DNA of 64,000 bases from Terriglobales bacterium (GCA_027485675.1 JAIXQP010000022.1:246502-310501); one strand, 5' to 3'. Positions 33,508-45,505 are shown, numbered from the stretch's first letter. Program-made: numbers and translations. Notes: generated by a model not told the origin, from the letters alone.

Positions 33508-35534
33508 CGCTTCAACTTCGCCGCCGCGGCGTTGATGGCGGCGGCGTAGTTCTCGATGACTTGCGCGAAGATGCGCGCCTGGGCGACGGCTTGGGCGCGC
33601 TGGCCGAGTTCGAGGCTTTCCCGGACCCCGGCGATGGTCTTGGCGCCGTAGCCCGTGTACTGGCCGGGGGCGGAGACGGAGTACTTGTACCAGGGCCGGC
33701 CCGGCAGGCCTTCGGGCAGCAGTAGGGCGCGTTCGGTGAGATAGACTTCGCGCGTGCCGCTCTTGGCGGTGGCATACTGGGCTTCAAACTGCCTGGCCGC
33801 GGCGTCTAACTTATCGAGGCTCGCGAGGACATTCGGCAGGCCGACGTTCTTATCGGCAGCTAACTTATCGACTTCGCTCCAGTAAGTCCGGATGGTGGCC
33901 GCGGCGCGGGTAAATTCAAAGGGGATGATGGCCGCTTCGCTCATGCGGGCCATCGACATGGCCGCCACCTGGGCGAGGGCCTTACCGTAGACAAACTCGC
34001 CGTCCGAGAAGCGCTTGTACCAGGCGAAGGAGTCGTAGATGGAGTGATAGACGCCGCCGGTGCCGCCCGAGAAGCCGAAGTTTACCCCGGCGATGCCGCC
34101 GTGGTGGACGAAGCCGACGTAGTCCGAGCCGGAACCCAGGGGACCGGGCTGGAAGGGCCGCTGCACCTTCAACATCTGGTTCAGGACGGAGTCGCCGCTG
34201 GCCGGGTCTTTCGAGTCCCGGGCGACCTGTTCGAGGAAGAGGTTCAGCGACGGCGTGGCGCCGAGGCCGAGGACGCCCTTGCCGTTGGTGTCGCTGTTGA
34301 AGTAGGCGACGGCTTTGTCCTTGAGTTCGGGAAGGTACTTTTCGACCCACTCGGTGGAGCCGACGAGGCCGAACTCTTCGGCGTCCCAGAGGGCGAAGAC
34401 GATGGTGCGTTGCGGGCGCCAGCCGGTTTTGTAGAGTTCGCCGAAGGCGCGAGCGGTTTCAAGGACGGCCGCGGTGCCGGAGATGGGGTCGTTGGCGCCG
34501 TTTACCCACGCATCATGATGGTTGCCGTAGAGGACCCACTCGTCGGGATAGACGCTGCCGCGAATGGTGGCGATGACGTTGTGGACGGGGCGGATGCCCC
34601 AATCGTGGGTGAGCTTCAAACGAACGGGCGTCGTGCCGGGGCCGAGCTTGTAGGGGATGGGCAGGGCGCCGCGCCAGTTTTCGGGGGCTAGGGGGCCGGT
34701 CATCGCTTCGAGCAGGGGCTTGGCGTCGCCGTAGGAGATCGGCATGACGGGGATGGGCATCAGCGTTTTGGCTTCTTTGAGCGTCAGCCGTTTGGCTCCG
34801 CCGGGCTCGGAGGCGAAGCCGGGCGAGAGGGGGTCGCCGACGTGGATCGACATATCCATGACGCTGCCACGTTGGACGCCGTATTCGCAGCGGTAGGCGC
34901 CGGCCGGGTAGACGTCGCCACGGAAGTAGCCGTCGTCTTTGGGGTCGGAGTAGATGAGGCAGGCGATGGCGCCGTTCTCCGCGGCGACCTTGGGTTTGAC
35001 GCCGCGCCAGGATTGGCCGTACCGGGCGAGGACGATTTTGCCGCGGACGTCGACGCCCTGCTTCTTGAGATACTCGTAGTCTTCCGGGACGCCGTAATTG
35101 ACATAGACGACCGGGGCGGTGACGTCGCCATCGGCCGAGTAGGCGTTGTAAGTCGGCAGTTGGTTTTTGTCCGAGGAGTCGGGATCCTCGGCGAAGTTAG
35201 GCTCCGAGAGACGGGCGGTGAACTTGCCCATGGTGAGCAGGCGGTCTTTGGGATAGGGCAGGAGCGCTTCGAAGGTCTCGATTTTGGCTTCGAGGCCGGC
35301 GGCGCGGAGCTGGCTGAGCGCGTACTCGGCCACCTTGCGGGAGGCGGGCGAGCCGGCGTGGTGGGGTTCGCTGGCCATCGCCTTCATGTGGGCTTCGATG
35401 CGGCGGGCATCGGGGACGGCGAGCAGCTTGGCTTCGAGGGCCCGCTGTTTGGCGGCCGCCTCCTCAGAGAAACCGCGAATCGGCCCCTGCGCAAAGGCAG
35501 CGGCGGCAAACAGCAAGGCGAGAGTAAGTTTCAT
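33504..35534 (-). CDS. Secreted M28 family metallopeptidase (glutamate carboxypeptidase II-like)
   Basis: 676 residues with a signal peptide (MKLTLALLFAAAAFAQ). Domain order is that of PSMA/GCPII: a PA (protease-associated) domain in the first third (APVVYVNYGVPEDYEYLKKQ, GKIVLARYG), the M28 zinc domain (YGNHHDAWVNGANDPISGTAA; FALWDAEEFGLVGSTEW; HHGGIAGVNFGFSG) and a C-terminal TFR-dimer-like helical domain. Both zinc ions can be bound by the His, Asp, Glu-Glu, Asp and His seen in these motifs. It removes terminal residues from peptides outside the cytoplasm. The start overlaps the DsbD-like gene's stop (ATGA). Confidence 0.93.
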   Translation of the reverse strand: MKLTLALLFAAAAFAQGPIRGFSEEAAAKQRALEAKLLAVPDARRIEAHMKAMASEPHHAGSPASRKVAEYALSQLRAAGLEAKIETFEALLPYPKDRLLTMGKFTARLSEPNFAEDPDSSDKNQLPTYNAYSADGDVTAPVVYVNYGVPEDYEYLKKQGVDVRGKIVLARYGQSWRGVKPKVAAENGAIACLIYSDPKDDGYFRGDVYPAGAYRCEYGVQRGSVMDMSIHVGDPLSPGFASEPGGAKRLTLKEAKTLMPIPVMPISYGDAKPLLEAMTGPLAPENWRGALPIPYKLGPGTTPVRLKLTHDWGIRPVHNVIATIRGSVYPDEWVLYGNHHDAWVNGANDPISGTAAVLETARAFGELYKTGWRPQRTIVFALWDAEEFGLVGSTEWVEKYLPELKDKAVAYFNSDTNGKGVLGLGATPSLNLFLEQVARDSKDPASGDSVLNQMLKVQRPFQPGPLGSGSDYVGFVHHGGIAGVNFGFSGGTGGVYHSIYDSFAWYKRFSDGEFVYGKALAQVAAMSMARMSEAAIIPFEFTRAAATIRTYWSEVDKLAADKNVGLPNVLASLDKLDAAARQFEAQYATAKSGTREVYLTERALLLPEGLPGRPWYKYSVSAPGQYTGYGAKTIAGVRESLELGQRAQAVAQARIFAQVIENYAAAINAAAAKLKR

Positions 35535-37345
35535 GGGGCCAGGAATTTCAGGAATTCTTTCGGATCCTTCGTGAGACCGGGGAAGGCGCGGACCGTCTTT
35601 TCGTCAGCGTCGAGGATGACGTAGTACGGGATGGCGACGGTGGAGAAGCGGGACTCCTGCACCTTCTGATTGGCTTCGGAGGCCGCGTCGGTGCCGTCGG
35701 TATAGAGTTCCACCAGGATGTACTTGCCGAGCGCCGCGGCGATTTCGGGCAGCGGGAACATGTTGGCTTTCATCCAGTGGCAGTTGGTGCAGGCGTAGCC
35801 GGTGAAGTTGACGAACACCTGTTTGCCTTCGGCCTTGGCCTGGGCGAGCGCGCCGGCGAGATCGTTCTTCTTCCAGGGGAGGGCCGCATAGGCGCCGCCC
35901 CCGCCGCCGCCGGCGGATCGCTTGGCGAGCGGGACATAGGCATCGAGTTCGCCGAGGGAGGCGCCGGACATGCCGGGCCAGAGGCTCAAGGAGAAGCTGA
36001 GGAGGAAGAGGCCGAGGAGGAGGCGGGGGATGGTGACATCCTGGTCCGCCTTGATGCCTTCGAGGCGCAGCCAGCCGAGCAGGTAGGCGGCCGGGGCGGC
36101 GAAGAGGATCATCCAGCCGGCGAGGAAGCGCTCGCGGGTAAGGATGTCCAACTGCCAGACGGCGTCGACATTCGAGAGATATTTGAGCATCGCCGCCAGG
36201 ATCAGGAAGGCCATGACGACCTTGACGCGCATCATCCAGACGCCGCTGCGAGGGAGTTTTTTGAGGTAGGAGGGGAAGAGCGCCAGCAGGAAGAACGGCG
36301 TGGCGAGGCCAGTGGCGAAGAAGGCCATGCCGAGGATGGGCTGGAGCTTATCGCCCTGGACGGAGGCGGCGAGCAGCGTGCCGACGAAGGGGCCGACGCA
36401 GGCGAAGGAGGTGAGCGAGAAGGTTAAGCCCATGAGGAGCGAACCGAGGTAGCCGCCGCCTTCGGAGGCTTGGTTGAGCTTGGTCAACAGGCTCGAGGGC
36501 AGCATGATCTCAAAGGCGCCGAGCATGGAGAGGGCGAAGGCGAAGAAGACGGCCGCGATGCCGAGGTTGACGTAGGGGTTGGCGCTGAGCTGCACGACGG
36601 CGAACGGGCCGAGCGCGGCGGAGAGCAGGAAGCCGAGGCTTGTGAAGAGAACGATGATGCCGAGGCAGAAGACGACGGCTTGCGCGAAGGAGCCTTTCTT
36701 GTCGCCCTGGCCGATGAAGTAGGAGAGCGTGAACGGGATCATCGGGAAGACGCAGGGGGTGAAAACGGCGGCCAGGCCGAGGCCGAAGGCGATGAGGAGG
36801 AAGCTCGACAGATCCTGTTGCGCCGGGGCGGCCGGAGGGGTGGCCGGGGCTGAGGAGGCCGCGGGCGCGGGCGCCGTTGCCGAAACGAAGCCATCGGGGG
36901 TGGCCGTGTCGACCGCGCCGACGGTGAGGGCGATGGGGAAAGTGCGGCGGCGGGGCGGGAGGCAGAGTTTGTCGTTGCAGGCGCTGGACCGGATCGAGAG
37001 TTCGAGGTCCTTGGTCTGCTCACCGAGGACGCCATCGAGGTAGAACGTGGCGGTGCCTTCGTAGCTTTCGGTGGTGGCGGCGGCGACGGCGTCGTACTTG
37101 GCTTCCACTTTCTGCTGCAGGGTCTGCTTGAGTTCGAAGGGCGCGGTGAACTTGGTGGCGGTGGCCGTGACGGGTGAGGTGACCGAATAGAGGTGCCAAC
37201 CGGGTTCAATGGCGGCGACTGCTTTCAGGCGGATGGCGGCTCCGGGTTCGGCCTTGGCGGCGGTGGCGGTGACGGTCCACTGGACGGGATTCGGAGTCTG
37301 ACCCCAGAGGGAGGCAGCGAGCAGGAAAAGCCACAGAGAGCGCAT
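35531..37345 (-). CDS. DsbD-like thiol:disulfide interchange protein
   Basis: 604 residues in the three-part DsbD order. After a signal peptide, an N-terminal immunoglobulin-like alpha domain carries a Cys pair (C123 and C128 in SACNDKLCLPP). A Pro/Ala linker leads to an eight-helix CcdA-like membrane domain (FTPCVFPMIPFTLSYFIGQ, SFACVGPFVGTLLA). A C-terminal thioredoxin-like domain follows with CTNC near residue 519 (TGYACTNCHWMK). It passes electrons from cytoplasmic thioredoxin to exported proteins. CTNC replaces the more usual CVAC/CxxC. The unit continues into the M28 peptidase gene. Confidence 0.92.
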   Translation of the reverse strand: MRSLWLFLLAASLWGQTPNPVQWTVTATAAKAEPGAAIRLKAVAAIEPGWHLYSVTSPVTATATKFTAPFELKQTLQQKVEAKYDAVAAATTESYEGTATFYLDGVLGEQTKDLELSIRSSACNDKLCLPPRRRTFPIALTVGAVDTATPDGFVSATAPAPAASSAPATPPAAPAQQDLSSFLLIAFGLGLAAVFTPCVFPMIPFTLSYFIGQGDKKGSFAQAVVFCLGIIVLFTSLGFLLSAALGPFAVVQLSANPYVNLGIAAVFFAFALSMLGAFEIMLPSSLLTKLNQASEGGGYLGSLLMGLTFSLTSFACVGPFVGTLLAASVQGDKLQPILGMAFFATGLATPFFLLALFPSYLKKLPRSGVWMMRVKVVMAFLILAAMLKYLSNVDAVWQLDILTRERFLAGWMILFAAPAAYLLGWLRLEGIKADQDVTIPRLLLGLFLLSFSLSLWPGMSGASLGELDAYVPLAKRSAGGGGGGAYAALPWKKNDLAGALAQAKAEGKQVFVNFTGYACTNCHWMKANMFPLPEIAAALGKYILVELYTDGTDAASEANQKVQESRFSTVAIPYYVILDADEKTVRAFPGLTKDPKEFLKFLAP

Positions 37346-37394
37346 GAAGATCCTTCGTTATTCTCTCATGCCGAGTTACGGTATGATCCATCGC

Positions 37395-38534
37395 ATGGCA
37401 CTCAATATGCTCGGCGCCTACGGCGAATGGGCCGCTTCGACGGTTCCGGACCCGCCGCGCCTCTCCTTTCGTCAACCGATGTTCAAGGATGTGAACGCGT
37501 GGCGTGCTGTGGCCCGCGCCCGGTACCACGAAGCGATCGTCGCCCCGGCTCCGCCGGCTTCGCCGCGGCCGATTGTCGAACACCAGATGGAGTTCGACGG
37601 CCTGCAAATTGAGCACCTGAAGTGGCAACTGCCGTACGGGCCGCCCACGGAGGCGCTGGTGATGAAGCCGGCCAAGGCGACGGGGAAGCTGCCGGGCATT
37701 GTGGGCCTGCATGATCACGGCGGGAACAAGTATTTCGGTCTGCGGAAGATCACGCGGATCTCGAAGGATCCGCATCCGCTGATGATCCGGCATCAGGATC
37801 ATTACTACGGCGGATTGGCGTGGGCGAACGAGTTGGCGCGGCGCGGGTATGTGGTCGTAATTCATGATACGTTCACGTTCGGCTCGCGGCGGGTCCGGTG
37901 GGCTGATGTTCCAGGTAACATCCGGAATAACATGGTGGAGGCGAATCCGGAGTCCGAAGAAGAGATTGTGAAATATAACGCCTGGGCGGGCGGCCATGAG
38001 CACTTAGTCGCCAAGAGCCTGTTTTCGGCGGGGCTGACCTGGCCGGGGGCGTTTGTCTACGATGACCAGCGGGCGCTCGACTATCTGGCCTCCCGGCCGG
38101 ACGTGGACGCGACGCGGATTGGCTGCGCGGGGCTTTCGGGCGGTGGGCTGCGGACGGTGATGTTGACGGGCGCCGATGAGCGGATTCGCTGTTCGTGCTG
38201 CGTCGGCATGATGACTACTTGGCGGGATTACATTCTGAATAAGTGCTACACGCATACGTGGATGTGCTATGTTCCCGGCCTGCCGAAGGATCTGGACTAT
38301 CCCGAGATCCTCGGTTTGGGAGCGCCGAATCCGGTGTTAGTGCTGAATAACAACGAAGATGCGCTGTTTACGTTGCCGGAGATGAAGCGGGCCGATCAGA
38401 TTCTGACCGACGTCTACCGGAAGGCCGGGGCGGCGGACCGGTACAAGGCCAATTTCTACCCGGGGCCGCACAAGTTCGACCGGCCGATGCAGAAGGACGC
38501 CTTCGAATGGTTTGACCGCTGGTTGAAGGGTTAA
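37395..38534 (+). CDS. Alpha/beta hydrolase (acetylxylan-esterase/dienelactone-hydrolase-like)
   Basis: About 379 residues. The nucleophile elbow is GCAGLSGGGLRTVM, the acid is probably the Asp in NNNEDALFTLPE, and the His is in GPHKFDRPM, giving a complete triad. The oxyanion region is VGLHDHGGNKYFG. No signal peptide is visible, so the enzyme is likely cytoplasmic, which is unlike most esterases in this window. The frame opens at 37344, overlapping the divergent gene by 2 bases. MALNMLGAYGEWAAS at 37395 is preferred, though 37368 and 37383 are possible. The substrate is not deducible. Confidence 0.8.
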   Translation: MALNMLGAYGEWAASTVPDPPRLSFRQPMFKDVNAWRAVARARYHEAIVAPAPPASPRPIVEHQMEFDGLQIEHLKWQLPYGPPTEALVMKPAKATGKLPGIVGLHDHGGNKYFGLRKITRISKDPHPLMIRHQDHYYGGLAWANELARRGYVVVIHDTFTFGSRRVRWADVPGNIRNNMVEANPESEEEIVKYNAWAGGHEHLVAKSLFSAGLTWPGAFVYDDQRALDYLASRPDVDATRIGCAGLSGGGLRTVMLTGADERIRCSCCVGMMTTWRDYILNKCYTHTWMCYVPGLPKDLDYPEILGLGAPNPVLVLNNNEDALFTLPEMKRADQILTDVYRKAGAADRYKANFYPGPHKFDRPMQKDAFEWFDRWLKG

Positions 38535-39060
38535 CCGCGCCGCTCGACCTTGGCCGTCGCCATTTTGAAGCCGGCCTGGCCGTAGGGGCTGTCGGTGGAG
38601 CCGATTTCGAGACGGCCGCAGACCCAGACGCTGTAGATCTGTTCGACCTTGGCGGGGCGGCCGGTGGCCATAGTGGCGTAGACAATCTGGTTGGCCGGGG
38701 GGCGGGGGTATGGATGCAGGCTCCCGCCGTGGGTACGACCAGGAACTCGATGGCTTCGTCGAAGCCGTCGTCGAAGGGGACCATGTAGCCGGCGATTTTG
38801 ACGTCGGTGCCGGCGGCGAGCTCGAGGAGCGGGCTGGCCTGGCCGGTGCGGGTATCGAGGCCGCGGAGCATGGCCCAGGTGATCTCGGCGAAGCCTTTGT
38901 CGCCGCCGGCGGGGGCGGAGTCGAGGGGCTCGGCGGTCGTGGCCCGTGGCACGTGGATTTTGCGGGGGCCGGTTTCCTGCTCGACCGGTACAGGCTGAAA
39001 CTTGGGGCCGCAGCCGGCGGAGGAGCCGGCTAGGAGGGCCAGGAGGGTTCGCCTTCTCAT
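38531..39060 (-). pseudogene. DUF3299-type lipoprotein gene with one-base frameshift
   Basis: The frame from ATG 39060 begins with a lipoprotein signal (LLALLAGSSAGC) and runs through a DUF3299-like core (KIAGYMVPFDDGFDEAIEFLVVPTAGACIHTP). It then turns into nonsense-like Pro/Arg/Ser sequence. The -1 register carries the expected family ending: NQIVYATMATGRPAKVEQ, IYSVWVCGRLEI, closing at a TAA at 38531-38533. The break falls in a run of six and then five G on the plus strand (38697-38708). One missing base restores a continuous 176-codon gene. Either a genuine recent mutation, slippage during expression, or a base-calling error in the homopolymer. Confidence 0.8.
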
Positions 39061-39097
39061 GGCCCTATCCTATCGCCTGATACGCTGGAAAAACATC

Positions 39098-40438
39098 ATG
39101 CGACTATTTCTTTTCCTGGCGCTCAGCAGCCTTGTCTTCGGGCAAACCCCGCTGCTGGTCTCCCCCTACCTGCAACTCGGCAATCAGCCGAAGGACGCCA
39201 AACGAATGACCGTGGTCTTTCATGCTCCGAGTTCGGGCCGGTTTACGGTGCAGGGGCCGAAGGGGAAACCGGTGGTGGCCGTGGCGCAGAAGATCGCCGC
39301 CACCTCGGCGCCCGAACACTTTGTCTATTCGGCGGAGCTCTCTGGTCTAAAGCCGGGCGCGGAGTTCGCCTACACGGTGGCGCTCGACGGGAAGACCATC
39401 TTCGAGGCCAAGGGATTGGCGCGGAAGAGCGCGGGGCAACCCACCCGGACGGTGATTTTCGGCGATAGCGGCCAGGACAATGCGCCGCAGCGCGAGATCG
39501 CCTGGCAAACGGCGCAGGCGAAGCCGGATATGGTGTTTATCGTCGGCGATATCGTCTATAGCCGGGGGCTGGTTTCCGAGTACCGGAAGAAGTTTTTCCC
39601 CATTTACAACGCTGACAGCGACACCCCGAATGGCGTAGGGCTGCTGCGGCGCCGGTTGTTCACCGGGGTGGCCGGCAACCACGATACGGTGACCACCGAT
39701 ACCAACAAGTATCCCGACGCCCAAGCCTACTACTTCTATTGGAAGCAGCCGCGGAACGGGCCGGCGCTGGGCGCCAAGCATCAGCCCCAGCTGCAGGGCG
39801 ACTTCGCCGCCGCGATCCGGAGCAGCGCCGGCGATGCGTTTCCAAACGCGGCGAACTACTCGTTCGACTACGGGAACGCCCACTGGACCATGCTCGATGG
39901 AAACGACTACGTGGATTGGCAGGACCCGGCGCTACAGAAATGGGTGGCGGACGACCTGGCCCGGGCGAAGAAGGCGACGTGGCGGTTCGTCGGGTTCCAT
40001 CAGCCCGGCTTCAACTCCTCCAAGGCCCATTTTTCGCAGCAGCAGCTCCGCTGGCTGGCTCCGGTCTTTGAGAAGGGCGGCGTGGATGTGGTTTTCAGCG
40101 GCCACGTCCACAACTACCAACGGACGTATCCGTTGACATTTGCCCCGACCGGAACGGGGGCGAAGAAGGGCGAAGTGGAGGGGACATTGACCCTGGACCA
40201 GAGCTACCCCGGGAAGGGCAAGCCGAAGGGCGTGATCTACATCGTGACGGGGGCCGGCGGGGCGGGCCTGTATAACCCCGAGCAGGACCAGGACCGGGCG
40301 ACGTGGCAGCCGTTTACGAAGCTCTTCGTATCGCGGACCCATAGCTTCTCGATTTTGGACTTGAACGGGAAGAATCTGCTGTTCCGTCAACTGGACGGCA
40401 AGGGGCTGGAGCTCGACCGGTTCGAGATCCAGAAATAG
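39098..40438 (+). CDS. Secreted purple-acid-phosphatase-like metallophosphoesterase
   Basis: 446 residues with a signal peptide (MRLFLFLALSSLVFGQ). An N-terminal fibronectin-like domain (residues 20-120) precedes the metallophosphatase domain with the five dimetal motifs: FGDSGQDN, VGDIVYSRG (Tyr of the purple type), AGNHDTVT, GFHQPGFN and GHVHNYQRT. Full conservation suggests an active phosphomonoesterase or phosphodiesterase outside the cytoplasm. The ATG at 39098 gives the signal peptide, although the frame opens at 39002. It is divergent from the DUF3299 gene with 37 bases between. The 3' end converges on the small RNA gene. Confidence 0.93.
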   Translation: MRLFLFLALSSLVFGQTPLLVSPYLQLGNQPKDAKRMTVVFHAPSSGRFTVQGPKGKPVVAVAQKIAATSAPEHFVYSAELSGLKPGAEFAYTVALDGKTIFEAKGLARKSAGQPTRTVIFGDSGQDNAPQREIAWQTAQAKPDMVFIVGDIVYSRGLVSEYRKKFFPIYNADSDTPNGVGLLRRRLFTGVAGNHDTVTTDTNKYPDAQAYYFYWKQPRNGPALGAKHQPQLQGDFAAAIRSSAGDAFPNAANYSFDYGNAHWTMLDGNDYVDWQDPALQKWVADDLARAKKATWRFVGFHQPGFNSSKAHFSQQQLRWLAPVFEKGGVDVVFSGHVHNYQRTYPLTFAPTGTGAKKGEVEGTLTLDQSYPGKGKPKGVIYIVTGAGGAGLYNPEQDQDRATWQPFTKLFVSRTHSFSILDLNGKNLLFRQLDGKGLELDRFEIQK

Positions 40439-40446
40439 CCGGGCAG

Positions 40447-40478
40447 AAAAACCAAGGGCCCCGCTATCACCCGGGGCC
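40447..40478 (-). terminator. Intrinsic terminator of the small RNA
   Basis: Minus-strand stem GGCCCCG (40478-40472) / CGGGGCC (40463-40457), loop of 8, then CTTGG and TTTTT (40451-40447). The five bases between stem and T-run make it weaker than canonical. On the plus strand no T-run follows, so it does not serve the phosphatase gene. Confidence 0.6.
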
Positions 40479-40564
40479 GCTGGACATTACCGGCGGGATT
40501 GCCACCGTGATGTTTTGGGGAGAATCAGGCTCGATGGCATCGCAATGCCGCGAATCCTGTGTTT
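40447..40564 (-). ncRNA. Predicted small RNA, about 118 nt, three hairpins
   Basis: Transcript predicted from the promoter at 40571-40599 to the U-run at 40447-40451. Hairpin 1: CAGG...CCUG closing an inner GGCAU-UGCG-AUGCC stem. Hairpin 2: ACAU...AUGU enclosing CGGUGG/CCGCCG. Hairpin 3: GGCCCCG/CGGGGCC with an 8-base loop, followed by CUUGG and UUUUU. A linker AUUCUCCCCAAAA between hairpins 1 and 2 is single-stranded and C/A-rich, a plausible anti-Shine-Dalgarno-type pairing site. I do not recognise a known family; 6S RNA and tmRNA do not fit. Function unknown; the evidence is promoter, structure and terminator only. Confidence 0.6.
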
Positions 40565-40570
40565 GATTGG

Positions 40571-40599
40571 ATGTTACGGCGTGGCGACTCCAGAGTCAA
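40571..40599 (-). promoter_or_regulatory. Sigma70-type promoter of a small RNA
   Basis: On the minus strand, TTGACT (-35, 40599-40594) and TAACAT (-10, 40576-40571) are separated by exactly 17 bases, with AT-rich DNA upstream. Transcription would start near 40564. No protein frame follows in this spacer. Confidence 0.7.
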
Positions 40600-40749
40600 G
40601 TAAAAAATCCAACGAATTTTGCGGCCAATAACTGGCTTAAAATCAATTAGTTACAGGCCTTATCGCGATGACGAATTTCTGTGGAAATCTTGTTGATATC
40701 CAGTGAAAAATTGGCTTCGATCCGTACAAACTGAAGAAACTAGGACCAG

Positions 40750-41768
40750 TTACGGCTGTTTCGGGCCCTCGTCGTCCAGCGAAAGCGAGACGAACGCTTC
40801 ATCCCGGGACCGCATGCCGCCGAAGCCGCCGCCGGTGAGCATGCGGACCCCGGCGAAGACCAATCCGGCAACGGTGGCCATGCCGATGAGGATGCCGATG
40901 AGCTTCACGATGGCCAGGATCATGTCGCCGATGTTCTGCTGCGGGGCGGGGGCGGCGTTGGAATTCAGGGTAACGGTGGCTTCGTAACGGACCTGGGCGA
41001 CGACGCGCTGGGCCGCGTCGGCGTTCGGGGCTTTGGTGACGACGCTGATGAGGGGGCCGCTGCGGGAGGCGGTGAGTCCGGGAATCGCTTGGAAAGCTTC
41101 GATCTGCTTCTGGGCGATCTGGTGATTGGGATAGGAGAAGATGACGAGGTCGACAGGGCCGTCGCGGTCGGTGAAGCGTCCGGTGATGCCTTCGGTATCG
41201 AACTGGAAGGCGACGACCGACGGGGGCACCTGGGGGGCGAACTTTTCGAGGCTGACCGGGCCGGTGATGTAGCGTTCCGAGTTGAGGGCGCGGGCTTCGG
41301 TGGGGAGGAACCCCATGAGCGCCGGAAGGGCCGCGTTTTCAAAGCGGGGGAGGCTGAGGACGAGTTGATGGACGGTCTCTTCCTCCGGGAGATAGCCCTC
41401 AAAGCGCAGGACGTAGTTGCCGTAGGCGAGCAGGGTCTGGGCGCCGGACTGGACGGCCACTTTCGTGGCGGCCTTCGGACTGGGCTGCGCGTCGGCGGGG
41501 CGGAGGATCTGCCAGGCGGCGAGGGCGGCGGTGGAGTCCCGGAGCCTCCAGGCGGAGACCGAGAAGCTCTTGACGGGTCCAGTGACGCCCTTTTCGTTGG
41601 GGCGCCCTTTGCCTTCGTAAACCGCCGTTTCGCCGGCCTGGAAACCGTACTCCTTCCACAGCGCCGGGTCCGGAGCCGTGAGGGGGGTGGCCGATTTCCG
41701 GGCGTGGAGTTCGATGCCCTCCGGCAGCAAGGCCGCCGACAAGGGCATCACCAGCAAGAACAGTGCCG

Positions 41769-41790
<22 letters not shown>
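40750..41790 (-). CDS. DUF6599 family exported/membrane protein
   Basis: 346 residues. An N-terminal signal peptide ([17 protein letters not shown]) is followed by a DUF6599-type domain: [40 protein letters not shown] and [19 protein letters not shown], a family I associate with acidobacteria. A single transmembrane helix near 290-318 ([21 protein letters not shown]) follows, with a short cytoplasmic tail rich in Gly and Asp/Glu. So the main domain is outside and the tail inside. Function unknown. The start lies inside the end of secA (22-base overlap), so it is co-transcribed with it. Confidence 0.8.
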
Positions 41791-44681
<2,891 letters not shown>

Positions 44682-44797
44682 AGGAAAGACAGATGGAGGG
44701 CCGGACGCCGAATGGCAGAGTCGGCCTAATTTCTAGTTTACCGCTCAAGAAAGGCAAATGCGGGCCGATAAAGCGAGACAAGAGGTAGAAGAGAGAA

Positions 44798-45505
44798 ATG
44801 GATTCCCTGAATGGTTCTTGGCTGAATCGGATCTGCGACCCGGCGGAGATGACGTTGGGCGCGGCCGTGGCACAGGCCCTGCTCGCGGCACGTTCCCACC
44901 CGGAGGTGGTTGATGTGCTACTGACTCGATTGCGTGTAGAGTCCGAACCGGGGGTAGTGGACCGTCTTCTCGAACTCCTGGGTGCCGTAACGCCAGCGGA
45001 GCGGGTTCACGATGTTCTGCAGCCTTATGTGAACTCGGACAACTCGCGGGTGCGTTCGAAGGCGCTGAAGCTGTATGCCTGCGCCACGGGCGACGCTCAA
45101 TGGGCCATGCAGTTTCTGGGCCACCAGGATACCCGTTTCACGGCGAACGTGGTGGAGGCGCTCTGGGGCGCCAAGTCGACGCCCGACCTGCGGGAGTTTT
45201 TCTGGGCGGCGTCTGGCAGTCCGAATGGACGGGTGGCGGGCAATGCGGTCGTGGGCCTGTTCCATTTGGGGGACCCGCGTGCCATCGACGTCCTGCGGAG
45301 ACTTTGCCGGGACGAGTCGCCCAACGTGCGGGCTTCGGCGGCTTGGGTGATCGGCACGGTGGGCTGGATTGAGGGCATGGACGTCGCGTTGGAGATGATG
45401 AAGGACCCGAATCCGAAGGTGCAGCGGAACGCAACGCAAGTGGTCCGCCGGCTGCAGGCGCTGGCGGGTACGGCCAAGCGCAATATGACGATGCCGACGC
45501 GGTGA
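44798..45505 (+). CDS. HEAT-repeat protein
   Basis: 235 residues made of about six HEAT/PBS-lyase-like helical pairs: GVVDRLLELLGAVTPAERVHDVL, SRVRSKALKLYACATGDAQW, GRVAGNAVVGLFHLGDPRAIDVLRRL, PNVRASAAWVIGTVGWIEGMDVAL and PKVQRNATQVVRRLQAL. No signal peptide or enzyme domain, so probably a cytoplasmic protein-binding scaffold. Purine-rich GAAGAGAG precedes the ATG. Divergent from secA. Partner unknown. Confidence 0.82.
   Translation: MDSLNGSWLNRICDPAEMTLGAAVAQALLAARSHPEVVDVLLTRLRVESEPGVVDRLLELLGAVTPAERVHDVLQPYVNSDNSRVRSKALKLYACATGDAQWAMQFLGHQDTRFTANVVEALWGAKSTPDLREFFWAASGSPNGRVAGNAVVGLFHLGDPRAIDVLRRLCRDESPNVRASAAWVIGTVGWIEGMDVALEMMKDPNPKVQRNATQVVRRLQALAGTAKRNMTMPTR

Larger units (their letters stand above)
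40439..40749. other. 311-base gene-free stretch, AT-rich on its right side
   Basis: This is the only spacer over 300 bases. Its left half (40447-40564) holds a predicted small RNA on the minus strand. Its right half (about 40600-40745) is visibly AT-richer than all surrounding DNA (CTTAAAATCAATTAGTTACA, GTTGATATCCAGTGAAAAATT) and has no frame, repeat or tRNA that I can see. The compositional break could reflect upstream promoter (UP) elements or an old insertion remnant. Confidence 0.6.

Noticed and set aside
38710..39033. Plus-strand frame of 107 residues opposite the DUF3299 gene
   Set aside because: Gly/Val/Ala-rich mirror of the lipoprotein frame with no domain; a shadow.
40457..40478. 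Hairpin after the phosphatase gene as that gene's terminator
   Set aside because: The T-run follows the stem only on the minus strand, so it serves the opposite transcript.
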